Source: Agrobacterium pusense
GTDB taxonomy: Bacteria; Pseudomonadota; Alphaproteobacteria; Rhizobiales; Rhizobiaceae
Reading direction: 5' to 3'
Length of the DNA: 64,000 nucleotides
Assembly: GCF_900102105.1 (NCBI RefSeq)
Contig: NZ_FNBB01000015.1
Location: 46,161-110,160 of the forward strand
Under the pieces are notes generated by a model that did not search any database, had not been told where the DNA came from, and worked only from the letters and a program-made list of their open reading frames with translations. Numbering within the stretch: position 1 is the first letter of the stretch; each line of letters starts with the position of its first letter. Positions 42,452 to 50,324 of the stretch are shown piece by piece. The translations under genes were made by a program, and so were the position numbers.

Positions 42452-43639
42452 ATGAGCATGACGACACCGCGTGCGTCACATTGTCATTATCTTTTATGCG
42501 TGACGGCTTCGGCGGTCGGACGCAACATATACTTCATCGTTGTCGCCTGGCTGATGATGAAATACACTGCGAATCCGTCTGCCATCGCGATGTTGCTCGC
42601 GGCCGGGAGTTGCGCCGAGCTCTTGACAACGAACCTTGGCGGGGTAGTCACTGACCGCTATCGGCCGCAACTGACCTGTCTAGTCTGTGACGGTCTCCGT
42701 ATCCTAACCGTGGCAGCGGCGACTGCCGGAATGATGTCGGGTTACCCGGTCCAGTCGCTCGTCGCGTCTTGGGTATTATATGCTGTATTGGACCGAACGT
42801 ATCTCACTGCGCTCCAGGCCATGATACCCGGAATGGTGGATGCGGCGCGCCTCCTATCCTTCAATTCTACGGCATATGTGTGGATGCAGATCGGTAATTT
42901 CTGCGCCGCCGTCGCCGGAGGCTTGCTGCTGGCCTTCACACCGGATTACCTGAGCCTCGTGGCACCGCTGTCATGCTTTTTGTTGTCGTTCGGCTCATCC
43001 ATTGCCAGAACAGAGGGATATTGTGATCGGAGTGGGAATGCCGAGCCGGTCATATTTCTGCGGCGCGAATTGTTTCCCGGGTTGCCGCAGCGAAGTCTTG
43101 TGCTTCCCTCCGTCGTTTACGCCTTCATCTATGCGGCCGGAATGATGGTAAGCGTTCTTGGTTCGGCTCTTGTGATGGAAGAACTTGGGAGAAGCGCCTT
43201 GGCGTTTGGCTTTGTGGAGGCCGGGTGGGCTGCTGGGTCCGTCCTCGGATGTCTGTGGCTGCTGTTTCGGTCAGAGAAATCAGATGCCCTTTTATGGCAC
43301 CTTCTTGCGACAGGCGTGATCCTCACGATTTTCCTGGTGTTCCAGAATCTTTTTGCAGTGCTGCTTCAGATGATGGGACTTGGACTAACCTACAACATTG
43401 CCCGGATTCTTATCGATGTTGAAATTCAGCGTTCGTTCCCCATAAGTCAGCTTGGTCGGGCCAGGAGTCAGGTTCATACGGTGTGCATGGCACTGTCGCT
43501 CTCTGTGTACGGCGTCGTAGCGCTTATCGGAAATGCTTTGGCGCCATCCGTCATTTTCGGTTGGTTTGGATTAGTGGTGCTGTTTACCGGAGCTCTATTC
43601 TGGGCGTGCTTTCGGCGCGATCTGCTGGCTATTAGGTAA
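42452..43639 (+). CDS. MFS transporter (MFS_3/EntS-like exporter)
   Basis: About 395 residues from ATG 42452 (GAGGTAAGTCC upstream; an in-frame codon at 42416 lacks a signal). About 11-12 membrane segments are present, with GGVVTDRYRPQ in the TM2-TM3 loop as a variant of MFS motif A. Overall style (a TASAVGRNIYFIVVAWLM start, the LLSFNSTAYVWMQIGNF block) is that of the exporter group containing EntS. It probably exports the small molecule made or modified by neighbouring enzymes. The cargo is unknown. Confidence 0.8.
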   Translation: MSMTTPRASHCHYLLCVTASAVGRNIYFIVVAWLMMKYTANPSAIAMLLAAGSCAELLTTNLGGVVTDRYRPQLTCLVCDGLRILTVAAATAGMMSGYPVQSLVASWVLYAVLDRTYLTALQAMIPGMVDAARLLSFNSTAYVWMQIGNFCAAVAGGLLLAFTPDYLSLVAPLSCFLLSFGSSIARTEGYCDRSGNAEPVIFLRRELFPGLPQRSLVLPSVVYAFIYAAGMMVSVLGSALVMEELGRSALAFGFVEAGWAAGSVLGCLWLLFRSEKSDALLWHLLATGVILTIFLVFQNLFAVLLQMMGLGLTYNIARILIDVEIQRSFPISQLGRARSQVHTVCMALSLSVYGVVALIGNALAPSVIFGWFGLVVLFTGALFWACFRRDLLAIR

Positions 43640-43774
43640 GGGCGCCGTAGGTCGTAAAGACGTGAGCCTTGCCCACATAAGTTTATCTGTGAGAGCCGCT
43701 CGCCAGCGGACAGGTGGTACATCTTGTGCGTTCTCGATCTTGATAAATTGTGGCAGCGGTACTAGTTAGATTTT

Positions 43775-44001
43775 GAGGCAGTACGCGCTGCCTCGGGGTG
43801 TCGTAACCCCTGCGTGCGGTTGATGCTGGCCGAGACAGCATCACACTCCTTGACCTTTGGTCGGGGAGCCTGTGGCGTATGTCCAGGTTCTCCCGAACTA
43901 AAGGCCACAGGACCGTCACGCACGGTTACGAACTCCCCGCCACGGGTTAAGTGAGTTCTTCAAGCGGGGGCGCACCGCTTGAACTCTTATCTGGGGAGTT
44001 C
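43775..44001 (+). ncRNA. Structured 5'-UTR RNA element, copy A (riboswitch-like)
   Basis: About 227 nt directly before the Xre gene. In order: hairpin GAGGCAG/CTGCCTC (43775-43794); hairpin GGGGT/ACCCC (43795-43810); a closing helix GCGTG/CACGC (43812-43816 with 43917-43921) around three arms, namely GATGCTG/CAGCATC (43822-43842), the 10-bp CTCCTTGACC/GGTCGGGGAG (43846-43868) and CCTGTGGC/GCCACAGG (43869-43911), the last with the conserved inner sequence GTATGTCCAG and TAAAG. Then a hairpin with loop GGGCGCA (43953-43986), and finally GAACTCCCC (43930-43938) pairing perfectly with GGGGAGTTC (43993-44001), which contains the Shine-Dalgarno site. Copy B at 44798 keeps the helices with compensatory changes. 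I match it to no known RNA family. Confidence 0.75.
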
Positions 44002-44003
44002 AC

Positions 44004-44477
44004 ATGGCGACTTCTATCCCACTAAAGGTGACAGAACCGAATGTTCCGCCAGCTTACGCTCAGGTTGACGCGCATGTGGGCAGACAAATCCGCGTTTGGA
44101 GAATATTGGCCAGAAAGTCGCGAACCGAACTGGCTGCGGCCGTCGGTGTCAGTCGCCAGCAAATTCAAAACTATGAGACGGGTCGAAACTGTGTGCGAGC
44201 CTCGACACTTTACGCGATTGCCGGCGCCTTGAACGTAACGGTTGGCCAACTGTTCGATGGTCTTCCTCCGACAAGAGATCTCGGATCGCTTTTCGCTAAA
44301 GAAGAAATAGCAGATCCGCCGAGCGAAGTGCGATTCCTGCTGGGCCACCTGATGCGGCTGTCGCCGCGCCTTCGTGAACGGGTAACGGCGCTCATTCATG
44401 CGCTCGCACGAGATGAAGAGCGTAGTGGCGGAACTGGTAGCGGTTTCCTCGCTTTGAGAAATCGCACCTGCCAGTAA
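44004..44477 (+). CDS. Xre family transcriptional regulator
   Basis: 157 residues; an HTH_3 domain at about 30-85 (IRVWRILARKSRTELAAAVG; VSRQQIQNYETG; TLYAIAGALNVTVGQLFDG) with the usual rhizobial Xre C-terminal helix (LMRLSPRLRERVTALIHALA). GGGGAG five bases before the ATG is the far strand of a 9-bp hairpin in the preceding RNA element, so translation is probably controlled by that structure. It is flanked on both sides by copies of that element. Targets are unknown. Confidence 0.85.
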   Translation: MATSIPLKVTEPNVPPAYAQVDAHVGRQIRVWRILARKSRTELAAAVGVSRQQIQNYETGRNCVRASTLYAIAGALNVTVGQLFDGLPPTRDLGSLFAKEEIADPPSEVRFLLGHLMRLSPRLRERVTALIHALARDEERSGGTGSGFLALRNRTCQ

Positions 44478-44797
44478 TCAATCTTACAGGAGCAGAGAAG
44501 ACCTTAATCTCCCGCGAGGACGTACGGCAAGCTATCTGACGTGTTCGTCTGTCAAAGTTGAATGAACCCGGGCGTGCACGCCCGACATTTTACGTTGGGT
44601 GCCTCACGCAGGCAGTCCGTTCTCTGAAAACAAAAATGAACGTCTTGGCAGTGGCGATACGCTTTTGGCTATCGGTTCATTGGTGTTCCGGGGGTGGCCC
44701 ATATCACGCCGATTTCGAGCATCTGGACAGGCGTGTTTATCCGCGACGCGCCACAAAAAACTAGCGAACGCGCGGCATTTCCTCTATCCTAAACGCT
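44478..44797. other. Spacer between Xre gene and RNA copy B, with a 16-bp palindrome
   Basis: 320 bases with no supported gene. CGGGCGTG followed by its exact reverse complement (44569-44584) and CGACATTTTA could be a weak terminator for the Xre gene or a protein-binding palindrome. The rest appears non-coding and should contain the promoter for RNA copy B. Confidence 0.5.
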
Positions 44798-45023
44798 GAG
44801 GCAGCACGTACTGCCTTGGGGCGTGGAAACCCCTCTGTGCGACTGATGTTGGTCGATTCAACATCATACTCTCTGACCTTTCGGGTCGGGGAGCCTGTGG
44901 CGTATGTCCAGGTTCCCCGGAACTAAAGGCCGCAGGGCTGTCACAGACAGTTTCCAACTCCCCGATCTTTCGGAGGTTTAGTGAGTCTTTCGCGGGGACG
45001 TACCGCGGTAACTCATCTCGGAG
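44798..45023 (+). ncRNA. Structured 5'-UTR RNA element, copy B (riboswitch-like)
   Basis: About 226 nt before the second AraC gene, with the same architecture as copy A: GAGGCAG/CTGCCTT (44798-44817), GGGG/CCCC (44818-44833), closing helix CTGTG/CACAG (44835-44839 with 44942-44946), GATGTTG/CAACATC (44845-44865), CTCTCTGACC/GGTCGGGGAG (44869-44893), CCTGTGGC/GCCGCAGG (44894-44936) with inner GTTCC/GGAAC, and a hairpin with loop GGACGTA (44983-45014). Against copy A, paired changes include GCGTG/CACGC to CTGTG/CACAG and the C-G to T-A swap in the GATG arm, whereas GTATGTCCAG and TAAAG are unchanged. The element ends at the GGAG (45020-45023) that serves the TTG start at 45032. Confidence 0.75.
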
Positions 45024-45031
45024 ACTGGCCG

Positions 45032-45916
45032 TTGCAACTTCAATCCCATGTTTTTAAACAGGGTCAATGCCGGGTAACTTCTCACCAGCAGAGAACCTGG
45101 CGCGCTGCCCGGGTCGACTTGGTCCGGCGAACAGGTCTTGACAAGGAAGAGACCGCATTGGTTTCTGACCACCATTTGTTGCTTCTTAATCTACGTGGCA
45201 ATTCAGAGCGCGGCGACTATTTTCTCGACAACAGAAGGGCCGGTTTCGTTGCGCGAAGGCCTGGCGCGATCCTGTTCATTCCAGCAGGTTGCAGTTGGCA
45301 TGGCTGGGAAATTGGCGCGTCCACGGCGGCTTACCTGTCCATCATGGTTCAACCGACCCAACTGACCAGTCTGACGACCTCGCCGATCACCTTGCCGACG
45401 TTGTCGCCGGATCTTGGCTTCGAAGATCAGATCATCATGAATGCTGCTCGCGGGATAGGCGCTGAAATCTGCGAACGGAACTCCTTGAGCGGGATGTTGG
45501 TCGAAGCTTACGTGGCAACGATTTTCGTACAAATGATGCGCCGGCAGGAGCGCTTTCAAAATTTCTTCAAAGGCGGACTGGCTGCGGCGGATCTGAGCCG
45601 CGTGGTTCAAAAAATCGAGGAGGGGCTGGCTGAAACTGTAACCCTGAGCCAGCTTGCTGCAGTCGCAGGCTTAAGTGTTCCGCACTTTTGTCGTGCGTTC
45701 AAACGAAGCTTCGGCTGCCCGCCCTATGAATTTATCATCAGACGGCGGATCGAGCGTGCCAAGGAACATCTTCGTCATTCCGAAATGACCATCACCGATA
45801 TTGCCCTGGCATGCGGCTTTTCGACATCGAGCCATTTCGCAAACAGTTTTCGCCGGCAGGTCGGCACGACTCCGCAAATGTACAGGGCGGCCTGGTCGGA
45901 CAGGGCTTTTGGTTGA
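45032..45916 (+). CDS. AraC family regulator 2 (cupin sensor)
   Basis: 294 residues from TTG 45032. The GTG at 44981 is rejected because it would translate the conserved RNA hairpin; from TTG the protein aligns end to end with AraC regulator 1 (MQLQSH against MPLLSH) and GGAG stands eight bases upstream. The sensor half has the cupin block GAILFIPAGCSWHGWEIG. The DNA-binding half (about 200-294) has LSQLAAVAGLSVPHFCRAFK and ITDIALACGFSTSSHFANSF. It lies just upstream of the ABC-transporter operon and is its likely regulator. Confidence 0.9.
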   Translation: MQLQSHVFKQGQCRVTSHQQRTWRAARVDLVRRTGLDKEETALVSDHHLLLLNLRGNSERGDYFLDNRRAGFVARRPGAILFIPAGCSWHGWEIGASTAAYLSIMVQPTQLTSLTTSPITLPTLSPDLGFEDQIIMNAARGIGAEICERNSLSGMLVEAYVATIFVQMMRRQERFQNFFKGGLAAADLSRVVQKIEEGLAETVTLSQLAAVAGLSVPHFCRAFKRSFGCPPYEFIIRRRIERAKEHLRHSEMTITDIALACGFSTSSHFANSFRRQVGTTPQMYRAAWSDRAFG

Positions 45917-46012
45917 TATTGCGATAAAATCGCGCACCACCATCAACATTCTGCAAGTTTTGCTCGGTACACCTCGGCATTCTCGGTTTGGTAAGCAGCC
46001 GAGGACAAGCCA

Positions 46013-46816
46013 TTGCATCCATATCAGCTTCCAGCGCAACATACGTCTATCAGTAATGAGAAATCAGCCGCTCTGAAGGTTGTGGACCTCAAGAAAAGCT
46101 ACGGGCACTTCGAAATTCTCAAAGGGATCTCCCTGACTGCCAACGCCGGCGACGTTATTTCAATTCTTGGGGCAAGCGGCTCGGGAAAAAGCACCTTCTT
46201 GAGATGCCTCAACTTTTTGGAAGAGCCGACAGACGGGCAGATTTGGCTGTCGGGGCATCGCGTCGAGATGCGCCCAGGCATGGCTGGTCGAAAAGCGATC
46301 AACGCGCTGCGCGCCAGGCTTGGAATGGTCTTTCAGAACTTCAATCTCTGGTCCCACAAAACGGTTTTGGAAAACATCACGGAGGCTCCGATCCATGTCA
46401 GGGGCTTGACCAAGGCAGATGCCCGTCAAAGGGCGGAGGAACTGCTTGCAAAGGTTGGGCTTGCAGACAAGCGGAATTCCTATCCCGCCCATCTGTCCGG
46501 CGGGCAGCAGCAACGCGTGGCGATTGCCCGCGCCTTGGCTATGGAGCCCGAGATCCTTCTCTTTGACGAGCCGACATCCGCATTGGATCCGGAGCTTGTG
46601 GGCGAGGTGCTGAAGGTCATTCAGTCTCTTGCTGGCGAGGGTCGGACGATGTTGATCGTGACGCACGAACTTGCCTTCGCGCGGCAAGTGTCGACCCGTA
46701 CGATTTTCTTGCAGCAGGGTTTGATCGAGGAAGAAGGCCCACCGGCCGTTGTCTTTGGCAGCCCTTCTTCATCTTCGCTGAGGCGGTTTTTATCCTCCCA
46801 CATTGGAGGGCGATGA
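46013..46816 (+). CDS. Polar amino acid ABC transporter ATPase (HisP/OccP type)
   Basis: 267 residues. Walker A GASGSGKSTFLR (about 51-62), signature LSGGQQQRVAIARA (about 163-176), Walker B ILLFDEPTSALDP (about 182-194) and the H-loop VTHELAFAR are intact. The protein energises uptake of a polar or basic amino acid or an opine-like compound, together with the two permeases and the binding protein downstream. The only in-frame start in the expected position is TTG 46013, without a strong ribosome-binding site, so the start is uncertain. Confidence 0.9.
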   Translation: MHPYQLPAQHTSISNEKSAALKVVDLKKSYGHFEILKGISLTANAGDVISILGASGSGKSTFLRCLNFLEEPTDGQIWLSGHRVEMRPGMAGRKAINALRARLGMVFQNFNLWSHKTVLENITEAPIHVRGLTKADARQRAEELLAKVGLADKRNSYPAHLSGGQQQRVAIARALAMEPEILLFDEPTSALDPELVGEVLKVIQSLAGEGRTMLIVTHELAFARQVSTRTIFLQQGLIEEEGPPAVVFGSPSSSSLRRFLSSHIGGR

Positions 46817-46817
46817 G

Positions 46818-47507
46818 ATGCTTTCCATCCCCGGATTCGGTGAACAGATTCTGGCCGGCGCCATCACAACCCTTCAAGTGGCATTCGCAAGTCTTGCTTT
46901 CGGCATCGTCGTTGGATGGTGCGGCGCCTTGGCGAAGCGCAGTCAAAGCAGAAGCGTCCGGTGGGTGGCGAATGGTTACACCACTGTTATCAGGGGTGTT
47001 CCGGAGCTGCTTCTCATTCTCATGTTGTATTATGGAGGCACTGTCGCGCTCACGGCGTTGTTTGGTCGATACGTTGAAATTGATGCGTTCTCGGCCGGTG
47101 TTCTCGCATTGACGGTCGTGTTCGGTGCTTATGCAACCGAGGTATTCCGGGCGGCTATTCAGGCAGTGCCCGCGGGTCAAATTGAGGCAGCTCGCGCACT
47201 GGGGTTTTCAAATCTGTCCGTGTGGCGTCTTGTGATCATGCCGCAGATGTGGCGGCATGCTCTGCCCGGTCTTGGAAATCTATGGCTGACGTTATTAAAA
47301 GATTCTGCGCTGATTTCGGTTGTCGGGCTCGAAGACCTGATGCGGAAGGCGAGCATCGCCGCTGGCGCCACACACGATCCGCTGAAGTTCTATTCTGTGG
47401 CTGCGTGCCTTTATCTCATGTTCACCTCGATTTCGCTCGCGGCACTTGCTGCCTTGGAGCGTCGAACTGACCGCGGGCTGCGCATCTCCCCCAAAGGAGG
47501 TTTCTGA
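46818..47507 (+). CDS. Amino acid ABC transporter permease (HisQ/OccQ type)
   Basis: 229 residues, about five membrane segments, with the EAA loop (EAARALGFSNLSVWRLVIMPQ) for contact with the ATPase near residues 122-145. Start ATG 46818 is chosen because GGAGGGCGATGAG precedes it. It is the first of two HisQM-type permeases that form a heterodimer. One base follows the ATPase stop, so the genes are co-translated. Confidence 0.9.
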   Translation: MLSIPGFGEQILAGAITTLQVAFASLAFGIVVGWCGALAKRSQSRSVRWVANGYTTVIRGVPELLLILMLYYGGTVALTALFGRYVEIDAFSAGVLALTVVFGAYATEVFRAAIQAVPAGQIEAARALGFSNLSVWRLVIMPQMWRHALPGLGNLWLTLLKDSALISVVGLEDLMRKASIAAGATHDPLKFYSVAACLYLMFTSISLAALAALERRTDRGLRISPKGGF

Positions 47508-48247
47508 TGGACGTGGCGTTGATTGTGCAGACAATTCCGCAGCTTTTGAATGGCCTAGCTCTCACTGTTCTCCTGACCACAGCGTCCGTTGTCGCAGGGT
47601 CTTTCATTGCGATCCCCTTGGCTCTCGCCGGGGCATCAGGAAGCAGAGTAATTTCCCTGCCTGTTCGGGCGTACACATTCGTGTTTCGCGGCACGCCACT
47701 ACTGGTGCAACTATTTCTGGTCTACTACGGCCTTGGCCAGTTGGAATGGGTGCGGGCAAGCGTGGCTTGGCCCATACTCCGGGATCCGTTTTGGTGCGCG
47801 CTCGTTGCATTCTCGCTGAACAATTCCGCCTACACGACAGAGATTCTGCGCGGCGGCCTTCGCGCCGTACCACCAGGCGAAATTGAAGCAGCCAAGGCGT
47901 TGGGAATGCCGCTTCTCCTTCGTATCCGACGAATCATACTGCCGATCGCTTTCCGGCTTTCGCTGCCGGCCTATGGGAACGAGGTCATTCTCATGCTGAA
48001 AGCCAGCTCGCTGGCAAGCACCATCACCATTATGGAGTTGACAGGGACCGCCAGAAAGATCGTTGCTCAGACGTTCGCGCCCTACGAAGTCTTCGTAGCC
48101 GCCGCTCTTCTCTATCTCACCGTGACCTTTCTCTTCACAAGTGCATTTAGCCTCATCGAGCTTCGCTTGTCGAAACATCATCGCCGTACCGACAATGAGA
48201 GGAAGGCCGCCGAGCCGGCGCGGCTGTCAAGGGAGTTGGCACAATGA
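47507..48247 (+). CDS. Amino acid ABC transporter permease (HisM/OccM type)
   Basis: 246 residues with five membrane segments and an EAA loop (EAAKALGMPLLLRIRRIILP, about 126-145). AAAGGAGGTTTCTG precedes the ATG, which overlaps the previous stop by one base. It is the partner of the upstream permease. The C-terminal tail is basic. The end overlaps the racemase-like gene by four bases. Confidence 0.9.
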   Translation: MDVALIVQTIPQLLNGLALTVLLTTASVVAGSFIAIPLALAGASGSRVISLPVRAYTFVFRGTPLLVQLFLVYYGLGQLEWVRASVAWPILRDPFWCALVAFSLNNSAYTTEILRGGLRAVPPGEIEAAKALGMPLLLRIRRIILPIAFRLSLPAYGNEVILMLKASSLASTITIMELTGTARKIVAQTFAPYEVFVAAALLYLTVTFLFTSAFSLIELRLSKHHRRTDNERKAAEPARLSRELAQ

Positions 48248-49416
48248 GTATCACTGCTTTCCCACCTCGGCCTGTCAGCGTCTCGTCGGCAGAACTACGC
48301 GGGAATTGGTATGAGATCGATCTACAGGCCATTCGTCACAATTACCGGCAAATTCGAGCGCATCTTCACGAACATGTGGCGGTCTACGCATGCCTGAAAC
48401 GCAATGCCTATGGCTGCGGAGCAGGTCCTGTTGCAAAGGCCTTGGTTGCCGAAAATGTATACGGCTTCGCCGTCGCGTCTTTACTTGACGCGATTGCCAT
48501 CCGTCGCGAAGGGATCTCGAATCCAGTACTCCTTTACCCGGGCGCTCTGCCTGTCGCAGCTGCCACGATAGAAGCGCTCGACCTGATCGTTACCGTATCA
48601 AGCATCGCCGAGTTAAGGCAATGGCGCACGAGCGTGTCAAATCTGCGGATATTCCTCAAAGTTGATCTGGGTTTCTTTCGCGCTGGGGCAACGCCGGCGC
48701 AGTTGGTCGATTTGCTCGCTGAGGCCGCTACGGACCGAACAGTTCGGGTTGAAGGCATCTACGCTCACTTGAGTGAACTGCCCGGGTCCGGTCCGGAACT
48801 CGCTCACAGTCAACGAGCGAAGATGAACGGCATTCTAAGACAAATTCGTTCGTTGGGCATCAGCGTTCCGGTTGTCATGATGTCAAGCACCGAAGGTGTT
48901 TTGAACTACCCGGACATGGACTTCGATGCAGTCGATCCCGGAGCACTGTTTGTCGGTATTTCTGACGTCGAGAAACCCGTGCGTGACGTGCGCCTGCGAC
49001 CGGCGTTGACGGCGATCTCGACAACACTCATTTCCGTTAAACGTCTCGATCAATCTCTCGATCCACCCGACAGCATTTCGTGGATACGCCCCGACATGGT
49101 TCTCGGAGTGATTGGAATGGGATGGGGTGATGGCCTTCCCAGAGCTCTGCCGGAGAGGGCAGTGGGGCTGGTACGCGGCAAACGCGCAAGACTTCTTCCG
49201 CCGTCCCATCTTGAGCATATCCGCATCGACCTTAGTCATATCCCGGAGGCACGCTTTGGGGATCAGGTAGTCCTGCTAGGACGCCAGGGCGCCGAACAGA
49301 TCAGCATTGAGGAGTTCGCGAGCACCAGAGGCACCGACGCGATCGGGATTTATGGCGACCTTCGTGACCACATCCCACGCCTCTACATCAATCCGAAAAG
49401 CAAAGAAGGGGAATAA
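48244..49416 (+). CDS. Alanine-racemase-like PLP enzyme (fold type III) with altered active site
   Basis: 390 residues, the usual Alr length. The PLP lysine is clear (CLKRNAYGCG, K52, with the Tyr of NAYG). Two hallmark residues differ from alanine racemases. The Arg that contacts the pyridine nitrogen (VRPG in Alr) is Asp (VDPG, D231), and the catalytic Tyr of the GYADG/GYGDG motif is Trp (GWGDG, W294). The CMDQ segment is also missing. An acidic residue near the pyridine nitrogen is more typical of decarboxylases or other fold III enzymes, so the reaction may not be racemisation. It is encoded inside an amino-acid uptake operon, between permease and binding-protein genes, and presumably acts on the imported compound. 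Confidence 0.75.
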   Translation: MSITAFPPRPVSVSSAELRGNWYEIDLQAIRHNYRQIRAHLHEHVAVYACLKRNAYGCGAGPVAKALVAENVYGFAVASLLDAIAIRREGISNPVLLYPGALPVAAATIEALDLIVTVSSIAELRQWRTSVSNLRIFLKVDLGFFRAGATPAQLVDLLAEAATDRTVRVEGIYAHLSELPGSGPELAHSQRAKMNGILRQIRSLGISVPVVMMSSTEGVLNYPDMDFDAVDPGALFVGISDVEKPVRDVRLRPALTAISTTLISVKRLDQSLDPPDSISWIRPDMVLGVIGMGWGDGLPRALPERAVGLVRGKRARLLPPSHLEHIRIDLSHIPEARFGDQVVLLGRQGAEQISIEEFASTRGTDAIGIYGDLRDHIPRLYINPKSKEGE

Positions 49417-49418
49417 AT

Positions 49419-50261
49419 ATGAAAGTCTCGCAACTGCTGTGCCTCTTGCCGATTGTTATAGCACTCGTTGGTCACGCAAATGCCCAGGAATCGAAGACGA
49501 TTACTATTGCTACAGAGGGGGCTTTCCCTCCCTGGAATTCCGTCAACTCCTCTGGAGAGGTTGAAGGCTTTGACGTGGACGTGGGAAAGGCGTTGTGCGA
49601 GCGGGCGAAGATCTCTTGCCGGTTTGTCGCTCAGGCCTGGGACGGGATCATTCCGGGATTGACGGTCGGCAAATATGATGCGGTCATGGCCGGAATGTCG
49701 ATCACTGAAAAAAGAAAGAAAGTCATAGCTTTCTCCGAACCATACGCTCTGACCTCCAACTATTTCGTCGTCGCGAACTCGACTGGCCTCCACGCGATGG
49801 ACCCGGCCGCCGCAGTCGATCTTTCCTCGGAAAATTCCGCAACCAGACTGCTTCTCGAGGCTCTGAGGTCGAACTTGAAGGGCCGAATACTGGGTGTGCA
49901 GGGGGCAACGAATGCTGAGGCATTTGTGAGGGAGGTGCTGGGGGAGGACGTGGAGATCAGGACCTATGACAAGCAGGATAATCTGAACCTGGATCTGCTT
50001 GCCGGGCGGATTGATGGCGGACTGGCGGATTATTCAGTGTGGAAAGCATTTCTGGACGCTGACGGAGGGAAGGTCGCATCGCTCTATGGTCCCCGGATTT
50101 CGGGTGGCGTCTTTGGCCCAGGTGTCGGTATCGGCCTTCGGAAAAACAACAGCAATCTAATAAGGCTCTTTAACCGAGGAATCCAGGCGATGAAGCAAGA
50201 TGGGACATTAAAGTCTTTCAGCATGAAGTGGTTCGGCATTGATATGGTGTCAACGCCATAA
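49419..50261 (+). CDS. Amino acid ABC transporter substrate-binding protein (SBP_bac_3)
   Basis: 280 residues: signal peptide (LLCLLPIVIALVGHANA), then the family-3 binding-protein pattern (ITIATEGAFPPWNSVNSSGEVEGFDVDVGKALCERAKISCRF-like region split over residues 25-70, DGIIPGLTVGKYDAVMAGMSITEKRKK). This resembles octopine/lysine-arginine-ornithine binding proteins. The FDVDVGKALCERAKISC part with its two cysteines is typical. It captures the ligand in the periplasm for the preceding permeases. It is the last gene of the operon, two bases after the racemase-like gene. Confidence 0.9.
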   Translation: MKVSQLLCLLPIVIALVGHANAQESKTITIATEGAFPPWNSVNSSGEVEGFDVDVGKALCERAKISCRFVAQAWDGIIPGLTVGKYDAVMAGMSITEKRKKVIAFSEPYALTSNYFVVANSTGLHAMDPAAAVDLSSENSATRLLLEALRSNLKGRILGVQGATNAEAFVREVLGEDVEIRTYDKQDNLNLDLLAGRIDGGLADYSVWKAFLDADGGKVASLYGPRISGGVFGPGVGIGLRKNNSNLIRLFNRGIQAMKQDGTLKSFSMKWFGIDMVSTP

Positions 50262-50308
50262 CCAGTTCTGCGCGCCTAGTATGCTATCCGACCTTGGACA
50301 GCTTCACG

Positions 50309-50324
50309 TCAGACCTTGGTCTGA
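50309..50324. promoter_or_regulatory. Inverted repeat upstream of the glycine-rich gene
   Basis: TCAGACC and its reverse complement separated by TT; a second inverted repeat (TTGGAC/GTCCAA, 50389-50406) follows. Both lie between the ABC operon and the gene at 50505 and could be operators of the adjacent response regulator or a terminator of the ABC operon. Confidence 0.35.

Noticed and set aside
43775..45023. Ends of a mobile element or group II intron domain rather than a riboswitch
   Set aside because: Both copies are in the same orientation, each joined precisely to the ribosome-binding site of a gene, with compensatory changes, and no transposase or intron reverse transcriptase is present. 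Not fully excluded.
44981..45031. GTG start for the second AraC regulator at 44981
   Set aside because: It would translate the conserved RNA hairpin. Copy A shows that this hairpin is untranslated, and the paralogue alignment puts the start at TTG 45032.
48244..49416. Canonical alanine racemase (alr/dadX)
   Set aside because: The pyridine-contacting Arg and the catalytic Tyr are replaced by Asp and Trp.
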